From the NCBI GenBank assembly GCA_037953745.1, contig JBAKBP010003193.1, forward strand, positions 94,416 through 158,415: a stretch of DNA of 64,000 nucleotides, read 5' to 3'. Source of the stretch: Lithodes maja. Taxonomy: Eukaryota; Arthropoda; Malacostraca; Decapoda; Lithodidae. The position numbers and the translations under genes were made by a program. Below the pieces are notes generated by a model that saw only the letters and a program-made list of their open reading frames with translations, did no database searches and was not told the origin of the DNA. Below, in pieces: positions 20,871-33,596 of the stretch (the stretch's first letter is position 1; the number at the start of each line of letters is the position of its first letter).

Positions 20871-23800
20871 TTACTAAAATGCCCCAGAACGAGAAGCCCA
20901 CCACAGAAGCCACGAACGAACACCACACAGAAACACCAAAGGAAAGGTCCACAGAACGAAAGGACCAGCTGACCGAGCCAGCCATTTCAGACAGGCCCAA
21001 GCCCGCAGGGCTAAGCAGCTCATGGCTGCGCCCTTTTACCTTTTCTAAACTGACCATTTTTCCACACCTCACGTACACTAACCCCCTCGTGTCCTACACT
21101 CCTAACTACAAAGATGATGAACAAGAATATACATTCATATTAAAAACACCCCTGCCCTGTCCCGACGTTGAGCCAATGCCAACACATCAGACAGCCATAA
21201 TTATATCTATGTATGTTCTTACATCCGAGAAGTAGATGTTATATATTTTAGAAGTTAAAACACTCACGATTGTCCCTAGACCTCGTATATCATTTTCCAT
21301 GACGAGTATCGATATATGTAACCCGTGCTCAGTCGCCCCTTGCATTGTTCCTCTAGTAACTAAGTATTAATATTAACATTCCCTAACATCTTGTCTTGCC
21401 AGACTAAGCTTCTGAAGACCCATCGCCCCATAAATCTATGTATGCAATCCTTAGGTTAAGTATTTTTATCCGCCATTGTGTTCACCTTTTTCCATTTACT
21501 TTCCACAATAATTGTCATACGTCTTCCCCTTGCCTCCTTCGTATCCACAGCCCACACTACGCCAATTTACTTCGTGTCTTACACCTCTTACCCCAACCAG
21601 AGATTGTATAAGATAACCTGGTTACCAGTATCTGTCATAAGTACCCCGAAACAATAACTAAGTACCCCTACGAACTGCCGCTGTTGTTGGTATTTATATT
21701 TATATTTAATAGAAAACGCAGTTCCCAGGGCCAACTAATAGTATCCATAACCCTCGGACTGATCACATAACTCTATCTTTTCCAGACTCATATACCACCC
21801 CATAGTTGCATTCCCCGGTAGCATATATTTTTGGCTAACGTATTCTACTGCCTTTTTCAAACTTCCATATCAATTGTAGCCTAATGCCACCCCCACGCCC
21901 AGGGACCTTAGGGGCAAAATTTCCCTGTAGCCCTTGAACTCTCCCCCCCTCTCATTAAAAATTCCCGCGCTTCTCGACTCTTGTCCGACCTAGCCTCTCT
22001 CTCATACCTCTTGAAGATCCTTGAATTGTCCGTTGCTAACGCTCTCCAACCTTTTATATATATACTCCTATCCAGCCTACCTTCACTTAGTAGGCCAGAA
22101 CAACATTAGAACTTTACTAGCCCCTTGCATGCCATCTATTCTCTTACAACACATTCACAACCCTGCACCCAATGGTCGTCGGTGCGAGGCTAGCCGCCCC
22201 GCCAGTAACTAACTTTTATTGCCATACTTCCAGATAAATGTGGCAGAGTTAGCAACCCAGTCTCCACCACATCCAGCAAACCCTACAATTAACAACCAGC
22301 CGAGTAAAACCAGCTAGCTAAGGCACCTTCGGTTTTGGTATTAAAGACACCCACATCTGTCTCATACACAGAGGGTTATTATAAACACTGGTGATATGGC
22401 AAGCCCCTAGCCACAGCCGCCGGACGACGATCACAGAGAGAGGGCGCCCAGCTCCCCCTTTTTGCCCACCCGAGGAGGGAGACCCCCACCCCCGCGGAGG
22501 TATACCTGGCCCCTGTTTTGACTTTCGAGTCATTGTCAGGTAGCACAGGAATTCTTCCAATCAATGAACTAACCATGAATGACTCACCTTTACTAACCTC
22601 TATTAACTCACAATAAACCATTTACCTTTCTTGCATGCTCTGATCACTAAATTAGCACCTCAGCTATACCATAGAATGAAGATTGAACAATCTAGAGAGA
22701 CGCTCCTATCACAGCTGTCCCCATCCTCCTCGCAAAGTAGATCCAGTCTCTCTCCCCTAAATACGTCCAGTATAGCCAAAATAGTACCTCTTACTAAGGC
22801 TCAGTTATATGAAAATATAAAGGCTTCCTATAGCCCTGTGCCACAACAGTAAATACCATCTTACCTAGTCTCCATTTCTATTGAGAGCTCAATTAAGTTC
22901 ATAAGACTCGAGATCCCTACTGTCTACAGGGTCCAGAACCGAGCCTATAAATCTAACTCCCGCCCCCAGTCAAATCAGTTGAAAGCTAGACACCAACCAG
23001 GGGTCACTACCCTGCAGTTAACTTCTAGCTCTGCCCTTGTGTTGTTCCGGAGTGAGATCCCAGAGCCGGCAGACTCCGTGGCAGATTTGGATAGAAGGAC
23101 CTGCCCACGTATTTAACCCGGGAGCTGCGGGAAGACTCTTAAGAGTTCCCCCGGCGGACTGCGGGAAGACTCTCCTGAGTAAGTAAAATTAAAAATCAAC
23201 TTTTGACATCGAAAAAAAAATATTTTTTTTATTTTTATTTTTGTATTTTTTTATTTTTGTTTGGCCCCTGGGCCATGCAAAATCTCAGTCCTCTACCTCC
23301 CCTCCTTCCCCACTTTCCTCCGATCCCTCAGTTATCACCTATTTTCCCTATTATTCCCTTATTCTGAGGTATATTTTCGTGCTAACATTAGCGAGTTGCA
23401 AGCAGGGTGTTGTCATCACTGATAGCAATCGAGTGCAAGAGAGAGAGAGAGAGTATCGATCGACTGTGTCGCAGTGGCCTTGGGGAAAATTGGCGGGAAG
23501 GTAGCTTGCCTCACCCATACATTATACAACTCGCGGGCTATATCTCCGATTTTGACCATCCAAACGCTGTTTTCACTCGTTTTATTGTTGTTTCAGGTTA
23601 ATACCTTTATAATCAACCCATAATAGGCGCTTATGGATAATTATTAATGCTATTAATGGTACAATGAATATTTTAGTGACGAAAAACCTCAAATAAGTCA
23701 GCACAGGGGGAGGTTTTCAATTACCCCCGTGCGCACTTCAGAGGTTAAGAACTTCACACATATGGCCCCCCTGGACGGCCGCGGAACCAGTCGTTAGCCC

Positions 23801-24560
23801 CCAACATCATGGACGCAAGATAACCAGGACCAGACTCATCAGATACTACCCAAGATTCTCTTTAGCAGTACTACATATTACTGTGCTGTTTAGAGATTTC
23901 ACTAATTAATATTACTACGAAGTGGCTAAGACCTTGCCCAGTGTAATTCATACTTAACCATTCCATTTGGGACGTACTAAGCGATCAGTGCTCTTTAATT
24001 AACAGGCGACCTTGACTCTCGTAATTACCTTTTTCAGATATTAAAACTCTAGTGATATCTAACGTTCGCCCACTGATTTGCGTTCTATGTATTTCTGAAA
24101 CAAGGATATAAAACTTAGATCAGTACCCCCTGAGGTTACTAGAATTCCCGTGCTCTAAAATACGCGTGTCTAATCTAGTCTGTGAACTACTACTTTTGCA
24201 CCAGAGCTACCAGTAATAAATCTAACAGTGAATATGAATCTATAAGTAACATTGATGGTCTTCGGTATATAAACCTGTTAAATCAAAGCCAGTGATCAGA
24301 AGATTAATACCTGAACGTTGGAAGTGGGAGACTAGGCTCCATCCAGATCCACTTATGCTAGTGTTGTTCGATTCTATTATATTGTCTTACACAAGTATTC
24401 TGCAGTGGTATATCAATAAACGTGATCGTGTAACTTGCTACCATGTGTTTCTTTGTGTTCTCTATTCCTCATATCTTGTATTGTGCATGCAGCCTTATAT
24501 ACCCAGTCAATTAGAACTCACATTACCCAAGTTAAACCTGTAGAAAAACAGGGCATAACA
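20867..24560 (+). repeat. 3' LTR of the large LTR element, MITE-interrupted
   Basis: This is the direct repeat of 14792-17842. It is 3694 bp only because a TTAA MITE sits at 23117-23744; without it and its duplicated TTAA the length is about 3062 bp, near that of the 5' LTR. Small indels separate the two, for example near 15135/21210 and 16490/22565. The next base after GGGCATAACA differs from the 5' copy, which fixes the LTR end. Confidence 0.85.
23117..23744 (+). mobile_element. TTAA MITE, family C copy 1
   Basis: Flanked by TTAA at 23113-23116 and 23745-23748. The same position in the 5' LTR (about 17031) has a single TTAA, giving a direct empty site. Ends begin CCCGGGAGCTGCGG and, inverted, CCTCTGAAGTGCGC, so the inverted repeat is weak. 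The interior has T/A-rich, C-rich and (GA)n segments shared with 37616-38140 and 61861-62265. No transposase. Confidence 0.9.
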
Positions 24561-24696
24561 ATTATTATTATTATTAATAGAGAAGGCACCATAGAAAACG
24601 AGGCCGACAGGGGAAGCTATTCTAACCTTCAGGACAACCACATGGCCTCCCTCTACAACCACGTCACCACCAGTCCTATGCAAATTAGGCAGTTAA

Positions 24697-24923
24697 CCCT
24701 CTCACGTCCTTGACGCAATTTTGAGCCTATTAGGGATACTTTAAAGCCTTTGTTACCATCAGGGGTATTTAGAAACCTTTAGTTTAGTTACTTCAACCTC
24801 TGCAGTTGTCTTTGAGTTAGCTGTGGGCAGAAAACTAATTTTGGAGAGGTAATTATAAGAGTGAGAGAACTCTATTTAGTATTGCTAATCTGGCAACCTC
24901 TGCGTCCTATGGTCGTGAGAGGG
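24697..24923 (+). mobile_element. TTAA MITE, family D copy 1 (227 bp)
   Basis: Bounded by TTAA at 24693-24696 and 24924-24927 with termini CCCTCTCACG at both ends (inverted). It interrupts the gypsy RT region. Similar in size and end structure to 55063-55271. Confidence 0.82.
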
Positions 24924-24929
24924 TTAAGT

Positions 24930-26757
24930 GACAGTTAAATGACATTACCATCAAGGATGCCACCCCACTCCCTCACACTGCTAGGAGCCAAATGGTTTAC
25001 CACCCTCGACTTGCAAGCAGGATATTGGCAAGTCCCCGTCGTGCCAGAACATCAAGAGAAAACGGCCTTTTCCACCAGCCTGGGCAGACTATACGAATTC
25101 ACAGTTCTTCCATTCGGATTGTGTAACGGCCCCACCTTTTCCAGATTAATGGAGTCTGTACTTCAAGGACTTACCTGGGAAACTTGCCTCACCTACCTAG
25201 ACGACATCATCATCTTTGGAAAAACTTGGGCAGAACACCTACAACGACTCGTACAAGTTTTTCAAAGAATCAGAGATGCCAAACTAAAACTTAAACCATC
25301 AAAATGCACCATGGCAAAGAAGCAAGTCAAATTCCTCAGTCATATTGTCTCTGAAGCCGGAATTTCTCCAGATCCAGCCAAGCTACAGGCCATCAGGGAT
25401 ATCACTCCTCCCAACAACGTCAAAGGAGGACTGTACGAGCATTCTTGGGATTATCTTCTTACTATCGAAGGTTCGTGAAAAACTTTGCTACCATTGCAAA
25501 ACCCCTTCATGACCTCACCAGAAAAGAACCATTCCTTTGGACCACCCACAGACTACAAGCCTTTCAAACCTTAAAAGACCTACTCGTGGCAGCCCCAGTT
25601 GTCTCCTTTCCCGATTATACCAAACCCTTCCGTCTTTACACCCACGTCTCACAATTTGGAATAGAAGCAGTGCTAGCCCAAACCCGGGAAGGCCACGAAC
25701 ATATCATTGCTTGTACCTTAAACCCCGCAGAGATCAACTACCCAGTCACCAAACGGGAATGCTTAGGAATAATTTGGGCACTCCAGCACTTCAAAGCATA
25801 CCTTGCTGGAGTCAAAGTAACCATCATAACGTACCATCAGGCCCTAAAATGGCTCCGCAAATCCGACACGAAAAACGCCCTTACTGTCAGGTGGCAAGAA
25901 TCTCTTGAAGGGTTCAACTTTGAGATCGCCTACCGCCTGGGAAAATTGCATACAAATGTAGATGCACTCTCCCGGCTACCTATTCAGCAAACACCACCCA
26001 AGGCTGCTATACGGGCCATTTAACAGCAAGACCCTCCCGACCAAACTCGGCAACATCTTTTACATTCATTTCAGAAAAAGAACAAACCTGCCTGGATTCC
26101 TAAGATTATCTTCGATCACCTCATCAGGAAAGGGGACATTTTATACACCAAAGAAGGCAAGATTGTCTTAAGTCCTAGCACTGCCCAAGACATCATGCAG
26201 TCTCTCCATTCCCATAACGGAATCCATCTAGGCTAGAAGCTTCTTGCAACCTTTCAAGAGGTATACTGGACCCCAAGGCCTTATGTCACAGCAAAATCCA
26301 TTACCGAAGCTTGCCGTGCCTGTGCTTTGGGCAAGGACAAAGCAAGAACACCAGGTCCTTCTGGTAAATTAATTGCAATTGCAATTATTAGCCGTAGATG
26401 TCATGGGACCCATGGACGGAGTGAAAGGCTACAAATACATAATCACTTTCATAGACACTTACTCCAAATATGTCATTGCATGTCCAGCCAAGAAACACTC
26501 AGCCTTTGCAATCGCGGAATCACTCTTAGAACACGTATTCTCATATTTTGGTCTCCCACAGGCCATACATTCCGAAAATGCCCCAGAATTCACAAGCCAC
26601 TTCTGGACCCAGATATCACAGATCTTCGGCTACAAAATCAGTCATTCATCTCCCTACTGGCCTCAAGGGAATTCAGTCTGTGAACGTAGCCACAGGACCA
26701 TAGCCAATCAAATACGGACAAGGCTGCAACAAATGAACACCACAGACTGGCCAAGTC
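24930..26757 (+). pseudogene. gypsy RT, RNase H and integrase core
   Basis: RT motifs include AKWFTTLDLQAGYWQ, LPFGLCNGPTFSRLM and the catalytic YLDD (about 25195-25206). A shift near 25420 is followed by YYRRFVKNF, then RNase H with a TKRECLGII block and a DALSRLP-like end. The integrase zinc module follows (H...H, C...C at about 26200-26330), then a core with VDVMGPM, DTYSKYV and ERSHRTI. Where DDE integrases have an SDN-type motif this copy reads HSENAPEF, so the second acidic residue appears changed from Asp to Glu. The core is cut at 26757 by the inserted LINE. Confidence 0.85.
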
Positions 26758-27525
26758 AGAAAAGGATATAGGAGTAGTGATAGACAATAAGTTAAATTTC
26801 TCAGAACATTTAGCAGAAAAGATAAACAAAGCCAATAGAATTGTAGGGCTGATAAGGAGGACATTTGTGTCACTTGACGAAGAAATCTTCAGGAATCTCT
26901 ATACAGCGCTGGTTAGGCCGCACCTGGAATATGCGAACCAGGTGTGGGCTCCATATATGGTAAAGGATATAGAAGCAGTGGAGAAAGTGCAGAGGAGAGC
27001 TAGCAAGCTGGTACCAACGTTGAAGAGCGCGGGCTATGAGCAGAGGTTGAGGACACTGGGGCTTCCGACACTGGCATATAGGAGAAAGAGAGGGGATATG
27101 ATAGAGACTTTTAAGATAGTGTCAGGAAAGTACGATGAGGATGTGTATGAAGGTATCTTCTTGATGCGGGAGGGAACAAGAACGAGAGGACACTCTAAGA
27201 AAATTTACAAAGAAAGAAATAGGCTTGAGAAGGCAAAGAACTCATTTTGTGATAGAGTGGTAAATGAGTGGAACGCACTGCCCCAGTATGTAGTCGATTC
27301 CGAATCAATAAGGGAGTTTGAAAGTAATCTTGATAAAGCATGGGGAAGACAAGATTTGAAGTTTGATTATAAAACAAAAATACAGAATAGTAAAAATGTT
27401 GCGTCTGCTACCGCCGCCGCCAACACCGTGAACGACCGCAGCAGTGCAAGTACTGGTACTGAGCTGGATACACAGGCATAGTTTGCCTTTTTCCAGAGGA
27501 TCTACTGTAAGAAACTGTAAGAAGT
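26758..27525 (+). mobile_element. CR1/L2-like LINE, 3' end (LINE-3 family)
   Basis: The encoded C-terminal part has KDIGVVIDNKLNFSEHL, a YTALVRPHLEYANQVW block, RRKRGDMIETFKI and the FCDRVVNEWNALPQ motif typical of the end of CR1/L2-like RT proteins. It ends with a GAAACTGTAA-type repeat tail. A 6-bp duplication CAAGTC lies at 26752-26757 and about 27526-27531. The same sequence is at 51936-52711. Confidence 0.88.
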
Positions 27526-28440
27526 CAAGTCCTCATGGTGCAATGGGGTATAAACACTTGCCCTCGCGAAGATGGAATAACCCCTCATGAAAGAATACTT
27601 GGGGAGCCTCCTTTATTTTTGCCACTGAGATACCTGTCCGTCCCATTCGAGCCCTCACCTGACCTCAACCAGTCCCTCGTCCACCTGCGAAATCGATTAC
27701 GCCAACTACAATATCTACAAGACCTGCAACCTGACGAAACCCCAAAAATCAGCCCGTGGCTTAACTTACCGTGCCCTCTAAGTTAAAACCACGGTTTAAA
27801 GGCCTTTTTTTTTAAATCTTAACAGTTCCAAATTGCTATCAAGTCACGGTCAATTACCATGGGGAATCACACACCTACCAAAACCGTACGTCGTTTCCAA
27901 CCTCCCGACAGTAACTTCACTATGTTGGCTGACCCTGATGATTACGTTGCATGCCCCACCACTAATCATGACCCTTTACCACCCCCCAAAACAGGCCCCC
28001 TTACCCCCCTCGTCCCCTCTTCCCATTCCTGAACCACAATGCCCCCTTCCTACCCCTCGTCCTATTCCAACGCCTCCTCCTATTTTCCCCAACTATCCAA
28101 CCTCCCTTCCCCCTACCACTCGGACTCTCTCAGCCCCTCCAGGTTTTGCCCCTCTCCCACCACCACTTTCTCCTTCCCCATCCCTCCCTATCCCTACCAC
28201 TCAACCTTCCACTATCTCCTCCAACCCTATCCTTCCTGTTCCTCACCTATCCCCCACCTCCTCTTCATCCACCACGACCGAACTACCTCCATCCCTTCTC
28301 GTCCAACCCCTACCCTTCAATACCCCTTCCTACTCTCAACCCCATCCACCCCACAAGCCCATCCTTCTACCAACATCACCATTCCCCCATCCCATTATAC
28401 TTTCCAACAGCAACAAACTCAATCAATTGTTGCAATCACA
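27526..28440 (+). pseudogene. gypsy integrase C-terminus and proline-rich tail
   Basis: Integrase coding resumes after the LINE with INTCPREDGITPHERILGEP, the usual block following the catalytic core. A KPRFKG segment (about 27785) fits the start of a GPY/F-like module. From about 27950 the sequence is C-rich and encodes proline/serine tracts in more than one frame, ending where jockey-like sequence begins at about 28440. Confidence 0.6.
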
Positions 28441-28640
28441 ACAACAGACATCAGAAACTTCAAACACGGCGTCCCGCAAGGATCCGTCTTGTCGCCCGCA
28501 CTCTTCAATCTATACATGCATGATATACCCACACCCCACATAATTATAGCTTCCTACACAGATGACATAACACTCACATGTACACACCAAGACTCAGACG
28601 CAGCAACACATCTCCTTCAACCCTATCTCAACACACTTAG
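28440..28640 (+). mobile_element. Jockey-like LINE RT fragment, 200 bp
   Basis: The frame shows GVPQGSVLSPALFNLYMHDI and then YTDD in place of the usual YADD catalytic motif (about 28556-28567). It is cut on both sides, by gypsy tail on the left and the CR1-like LINE on the right. Confidence 0.78.
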
Positions 28641-30823
28641 GCAGAGGAATATCAGAATAACCCAAAGAAACTATGGAGGCACCTAAAAACAACAGGCTAC
28701 AGCAACAAGACAAGGGATTCGTCTAACACTAATATTGCTCTCACCATTAATGATCAGATTTGCCACGATAAACGACAAATTTCAACCTACTTCAACTCCT
28801 TCTTCACCTCCATAGCAAACACACTTGCACAGAACCTACCTCAACCTCTCAATAAATACACGACAACAACGGCCACCTTTCGAAATTTCTACAGAGATAA
28901 AGACATACACCCAAACACATTTGGATTGCAAAATGTTACACCAAAATACACTTTTGACGAGCTGTCTAACCTAAATGTACATAAAAGCACAGGACCAGAC
29001 AAAATTCCTGCCAAATTTCTACGAGATGGAGCCATTGGTATAGCAGGCCCCCTAACTCACATCATCAACTTGTCAATTAACACCAACACTGTACCTGCTG
29101 AACTGAAGGAAGCTATTGTAACCCCTCTATTCAAGAAAGGAAATAAACTAGAAGTTGGTAACTACAGACCAGTTAGCATATTATGTATTGTATCTAAAAT
29201 CCTTGAAAGAGCGGTATACACCCAAATTGAACACTACCTCAAACAAAATGATCTATTCTATAAGTTTCAATCAGGTTTCAGATGCATGTACTCGACAGAC
29301 TCCTGTCTCATCCACTTAACGGATCACATTCGTAAAGAAATGTCTAAAGGTAACTACACCGGTATGGTTCTTCTTGATCTACAAAAAGCGTTTGACACAG
29401 TAGACCATGATATCCTATGTAATAAACTACAAGCAATGGGCATAGGATCTGTGAACTGGTTTAAATCTTATCTTAGTGGTAGAACCCAAAGAGTCAAAAT
29501 TGATGATAATACTGTATATCTGATCCTATGCCAATTAACTGTGGGGTCCCGCAGGGAAGCATCCTTGGTCCCTTACTCTTTCTCTGTTATGTGAACGACA
29601 TGGAACTGAACGTCTCATGTAAATTATTACTGTATGCAGACGACAGCGTGCTCCTGGTTTCAGGAAAAGACCCAATAAGTATTGCCGCTTCACTTTCCAA
29701 AGAACTAGAATCATGTAGTGAATGGCTAGTGGACAATAGACTATCTCTTCACCTGGGCAAGACGGAAGCCATCTTATGTGGAACAAAACGCAAACTGAAA
29801 GACATTGTGGGCTTCTCGGTCAACTGTAATGATATTCCTATAACAACAGTGTCACAAGTTAAATATCTCGGACTAAAACTGGACGCGAGTTTGTCAGGTG
29901 AAACAATTTTGGAATCTATCCTGAGTAAGTGTAGAGCACGTATAAAATACCTGTATAGACAGGTGGGATGCTTGCCCGCGGCGACCAAAAAGACCCTCTG
30001 CCAAGCGCTTGTTCAATGTCATTTTGACTATTCTGTGTCATCCTGGTACTCTGCATCATCTAAATCAGCACAGCACAAACTTCAGGTCACTCAAAATAAA
30101 ATGGTTAGGTTCATGCTGAACCTAGGACCCAGATCACATGTTGGCCAGGAACAACTTCAGTCACTAGGTATGCTCAATGTCGCTGACAGGGCCAAACAAA
30201 TCAGGCTCACTAATGCCTTCAAAATTTTCTATGACAGAGCTCCAGAGTACCTAAAGAATGATTTTGTTAAAGCAAATGAGAGGAGTGGACATAATACAAG
30301 AAACAGGATGTTTAATTTTAAGGTCCCGAGAATCCAAGGACAGGGTAAGCAAACATTCTTCTTCACCGCCATCAAAGACTGGAACGACCTACCCCAGTCA
30401 GTCCGTGAAAAGAGAACACTGTATTCCTTCAGACGTAGCCTGAAGGAACACCTGAACCGGACAGCTGCGAGAAGGGAGCACCAAGCTTATGTCTACTACT
30501 AAATGCGACATAAGAGATAGACAAACCAAACTGAAATGATTACTGATTACGGATTACTGATATTTACTATAGGATGTAAGGTATCTTAAAATAACCCCCT
30601 AGAAATACTTTTTCTAAAGTATCCATTTCTTTATCCTCCCCTTTTTTTCCCCAGCTAACCTAATCCCACAAGGACCCCAATGGAAATACGCCTAACGGCC
30701 TTATTGGGCTATCCTTAGTTGGAATTATGCAAGGCTGGTACATGTCATATTTGTAACAAACTATGTGGTACCAACTCTGTAAATTGCTAACTGAATAAAT
30801 ATTATTATTATTATTATTATTAT
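28641..30823 (+). mobile_element. CR1-like LINE (LINE-2 family), 5'-truncated
   Basis: This copy corresponds to the last half of the nearly full-length element at 47457-51935. It holds the linker before RT, the RT (29000-30150) with STGPDKIPAKFL, NYRPVSIL, GVPQGSILGPLL and LLYADDSVLL, then the C-terminal domain ending with a stop at 30502. A short 3' untranslated region and an ATT repeat to 30823 follow. Relative to the other copy it carries a small insertion at about 29510 that shifts the frame. Confidence 0.92.
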
Positions 30824-31055
30824 CACTACATAATGATCAGACAGACCCCCTCCAATACCCCTATACACCCTAGCATCCATCACAGATTTCTTCATTCGTT
30901 CATCCACACATACATAATCAATCAATGACTTTCGTTCCACCACTGTCTTATCCTTCATCGTCAACATCCGTTTCCACGTGTACCTGTGGATCATTCTGTG
31001 TCGGAAGAAGGTGTTGGCTATCCACAGCCTCCTCCCCACACATACGTCCACAAGT
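30824..31055 (+). repeat. 232-bp direct duplication inside the RTE region
   Basis: 30824-31055 and 33350-33581 are the same length and appear identical base for base, from CACTACATAATGATCAG to CGTCCACAAGT. Both encode the C-terminal endonuclease segment on the minus strand. Confidence 0.92.
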
Positions 31056-33581
31056 GCACTACCATTCCCATTCACCTCTGATGGTACCCCCCACCCTCCC
31101 ACCACTCCCTCAACTTTCCTATCACCCACCTTACCATTCATATCCCCAATCAGAAATATTCTTTCGTTCTTGTCAAACTTCTCCAGGCACGCCTCCACAT
31201 TCATCCAGAACTCCTCTTTCTTTCTTTCAAGTATATCCTCTGTCGGGGCATACACGCATACAATCACCCACGTTTGTATTCCTACTTTCATTCTCACCCA
31301 CACAATCCTTGAACCCACAGACCCATACTCTCTTACACATTCCTTCCATTTGCTACTTACAAACAAACATGCACCTTCTCTCGCTGTTCCTTCACTCACT
31401 CCAGCACACACACCCATTCCAGTCTGTCTATCCCTCCATGTAATTCCGCACGCACTCCTTAAGTAATTCATTTCCACTGCTCTCACTCTTGGTCTGAGTC
31501 TCTCAACCAACGTCCATGCTTCGCTTCCGTAAGTCAGTGTCGGGATTACCACACTGTCATGCAAGGACTTCTTCACTTCCATACTGACCACCCTATTTCT
31601 TGTTACTGCTTTTAGCGTTCCTACAACCCTCTTCCCCTGTTGTACCCTCTCCCGCACCTCTTCATCCATAGTCCCATCTTTACTCAACACACTGCCCAGA
31701 TACTTAAAAGAGTTGACGATCTCCATAGCCTGACCGTTCAGCTTCACCTCACACTCTGTGACTTCACCCCTTTCGAAGACCATAACCTTGCTCTTCCCCG
31801 TATTTACCTTCAAATTCCGTTTTTCGCACACTGTTCCAAACTCATTTACCAGACCCTGCAACTCCCATTCATTATCACTCATCAGAACTGTATCATCCGC
31901 AAACAGCAGTATAGGTAGCTTCCACTCAATTCCCTCCCTTTTCAGCGATACACCAACATCCACTGCTCTTGATAGTATTTCTTTCATAACTCCATCCATA
32001 TATACAGTAAACAACCACGGGGACATCACACACCCCTGTTTCAAACCAACATTCAGGTCAAAGAACTCGCTCTGCTCACTCTCCATACGTACTGCCGCCT
32101 TTGCACCCTCATACATGCTCTTCACTGCTTTCAGCAACTTGCCCTCTACTCCGTATATTCTAAGTACTTTCCACAAACCTTCTCTATCCACTCTGTCATA
32201 GGCCTTCTCCAAGTCCATAAAGGCAACATACACCTTTTGTTTCTTCTCCACAACACAATTCAGGGTAAAAATCTGATCTACACATCCTCTTCCCTTCTTA
32301 AAGCCTCCCTGCTCGTCGCCTATCCATTTCTCCGTTCTCACTCTCACTCTCTCAATCACTACCCTACTGTATACCTTCCCTACTACGCTTAGAAGACATA
32401 TTCCTCGGTGGTTACCACACACTCCTCTTTCCCCTTTGCCCTTATATAGGGGGACTATTATGCCAGTCTTCCAGTCATCGGGTGCACTCCCCTTCTCCCA
32501 TGCTAGTTTGCACATTTTCCATACCCATTCTATCACTATCTCACCACCATACCTCAACATTTCCCCACACACTCCATCTGTTCCTGGTGCTTTCCCCAAC
32601 TTCACTCTTTTCATGGCTTCCCACACTTCTGACCTCCTGATCCCCACCTCCTCCTCCACTACTTCTCTTCTTCTCCCTCCCATACCATATCCAGCTATGT
32701 TTGCTGGCTCTTCATTCCTTTCATTTAGCAACTCACTGAAGTACTCCCTCCATCTTTCGACTCTCTCTTGCTTCTCGGCTAGCATTCTCCCATTCTTATC
32801 TTTCACACCCTTACTGTTTCCCTTGCTACCTTCCCTAACTTTCTTGACTTCTTTCCAGAACAGTTTCTTACTCTCCCTCCATTTTACACTCAGATTCCTT
32901 CCAAATTCCTCATCTACTCTTCTCTTACTTTCCTTCACTACTCTCTTCACCACCCTCTTACTCTCCACGTACCTCGCTCGTTTCTGTCTCTCGGAATCTT
33001 CATTCCCTCTACTACCCAACCACTCTCTATATGCTTTCTTCTTTTCTTCCACAGCTATTCTTACCTCTTCTGTCCACCATGCTGTACCTTTCACTCCCCT
33101 CCCTCTTCTCCTCACTCCACACACCTCCTCACATGCTGCACAGATCTCATCCTTAAACACCTTGCTCATCTCCTCCACTTCCTCCATAACTTCCAGGTCG
33201 AACCCACCTAGTCGTCTTTCCACTGCTCTCCTGTACTCCTCCCTGACTTCCTCCTCCTGCAACCTCTCCACCCTCCTCACCATTCCACCCTCCTCTCGCC
33301 TCCCTCCCGCTCTCCTCACCCACTTCTTTTGTATCCTAACCTTAGCTACCACTACATAATGATCAGACAGACCCCCTCCAATACCCCTATACACCCTAGC
33401 ATCCATCACAGATTTCTTCATTCGTTCATCCACACATACATAATCAATCAATGACTTTCGTTCCACCACTGTCTTATCCTTCATCGTCAACATCCGTTTC
33501 CACGTGTACCTGTGGATCATTCTGTGTCGGAAGAAGGTGTTGGCTATCCACAGCCTCCTCCCCACACATACGTCCACAAGT
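30824..33581 (-). mobile_element. RTE-type LINE, rearranged endonuclease-RT-endonuclease
   Basis: On the minus strand a frame runs from 33577 to 30761 without a stop. It starts inside the endonuclease (RRLWIANTFFRHRMIH, LSDHYVV) and continues through a charged linker. The complete RT fingers-palm region follows (GTDGVCGEMLRYGG, GIIVPLYKGKG, FMDLEKAYDRVD, GLKQGCVMSPWLF, LLFADDTVLM). At about 31438, after ITWRDRQT, the frame jumps to earlier endonuclease sequence (WVIVCVYAPTED, FLIGDMNGKVGD) and ends again at LSDHYVV. The element is truncated at both ends and permuted. Its last codons run into the CR1 tail. Confidence 0.88.
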
Positions 33582-33596
33582 ACAGTAAGCGCTGTA

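Larger units (their letters stand above)
24588..28440 (+). mobile_element. Second Ty3/gypsy element, pol fragment
   Basis: A distinct gypsy lineage from the one at 1-4808. It retains part of RT (24930-25425), RNase H (25445-26010), the integrase zinc module and core (26030-26757), and after an inserted LINE the integrase end and a proline-rich tail (27526-28440). gag, protease and LTRs are missing. It is interrupted by a TTAA MITE (24697-24923) and a LINE 3' end (26758-27525). Frameshifts near 25420 and 26360 and a stop at about 26234 inactivate it. Confidence 0.88.

Noticed and set aside
24588..28440. Pol of the giant LTR element displaced downstream of its 3' LTR
   Set aside because: It lies outside the LTR pair and lacks linking sequence; treated as an independent gypsy fragment.
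27833..28543. Long proline/serine-rich frames
   Set aside because: C-rich low complexity opens several frames at once; only the gypsy tail assignment is supported.
32436..33359. Plus-strand frame of about 300 codons
   Set aside because: Antisense shadow of the RTE coding on the minus strand, with Ser/Thr/Leu-rich composition.
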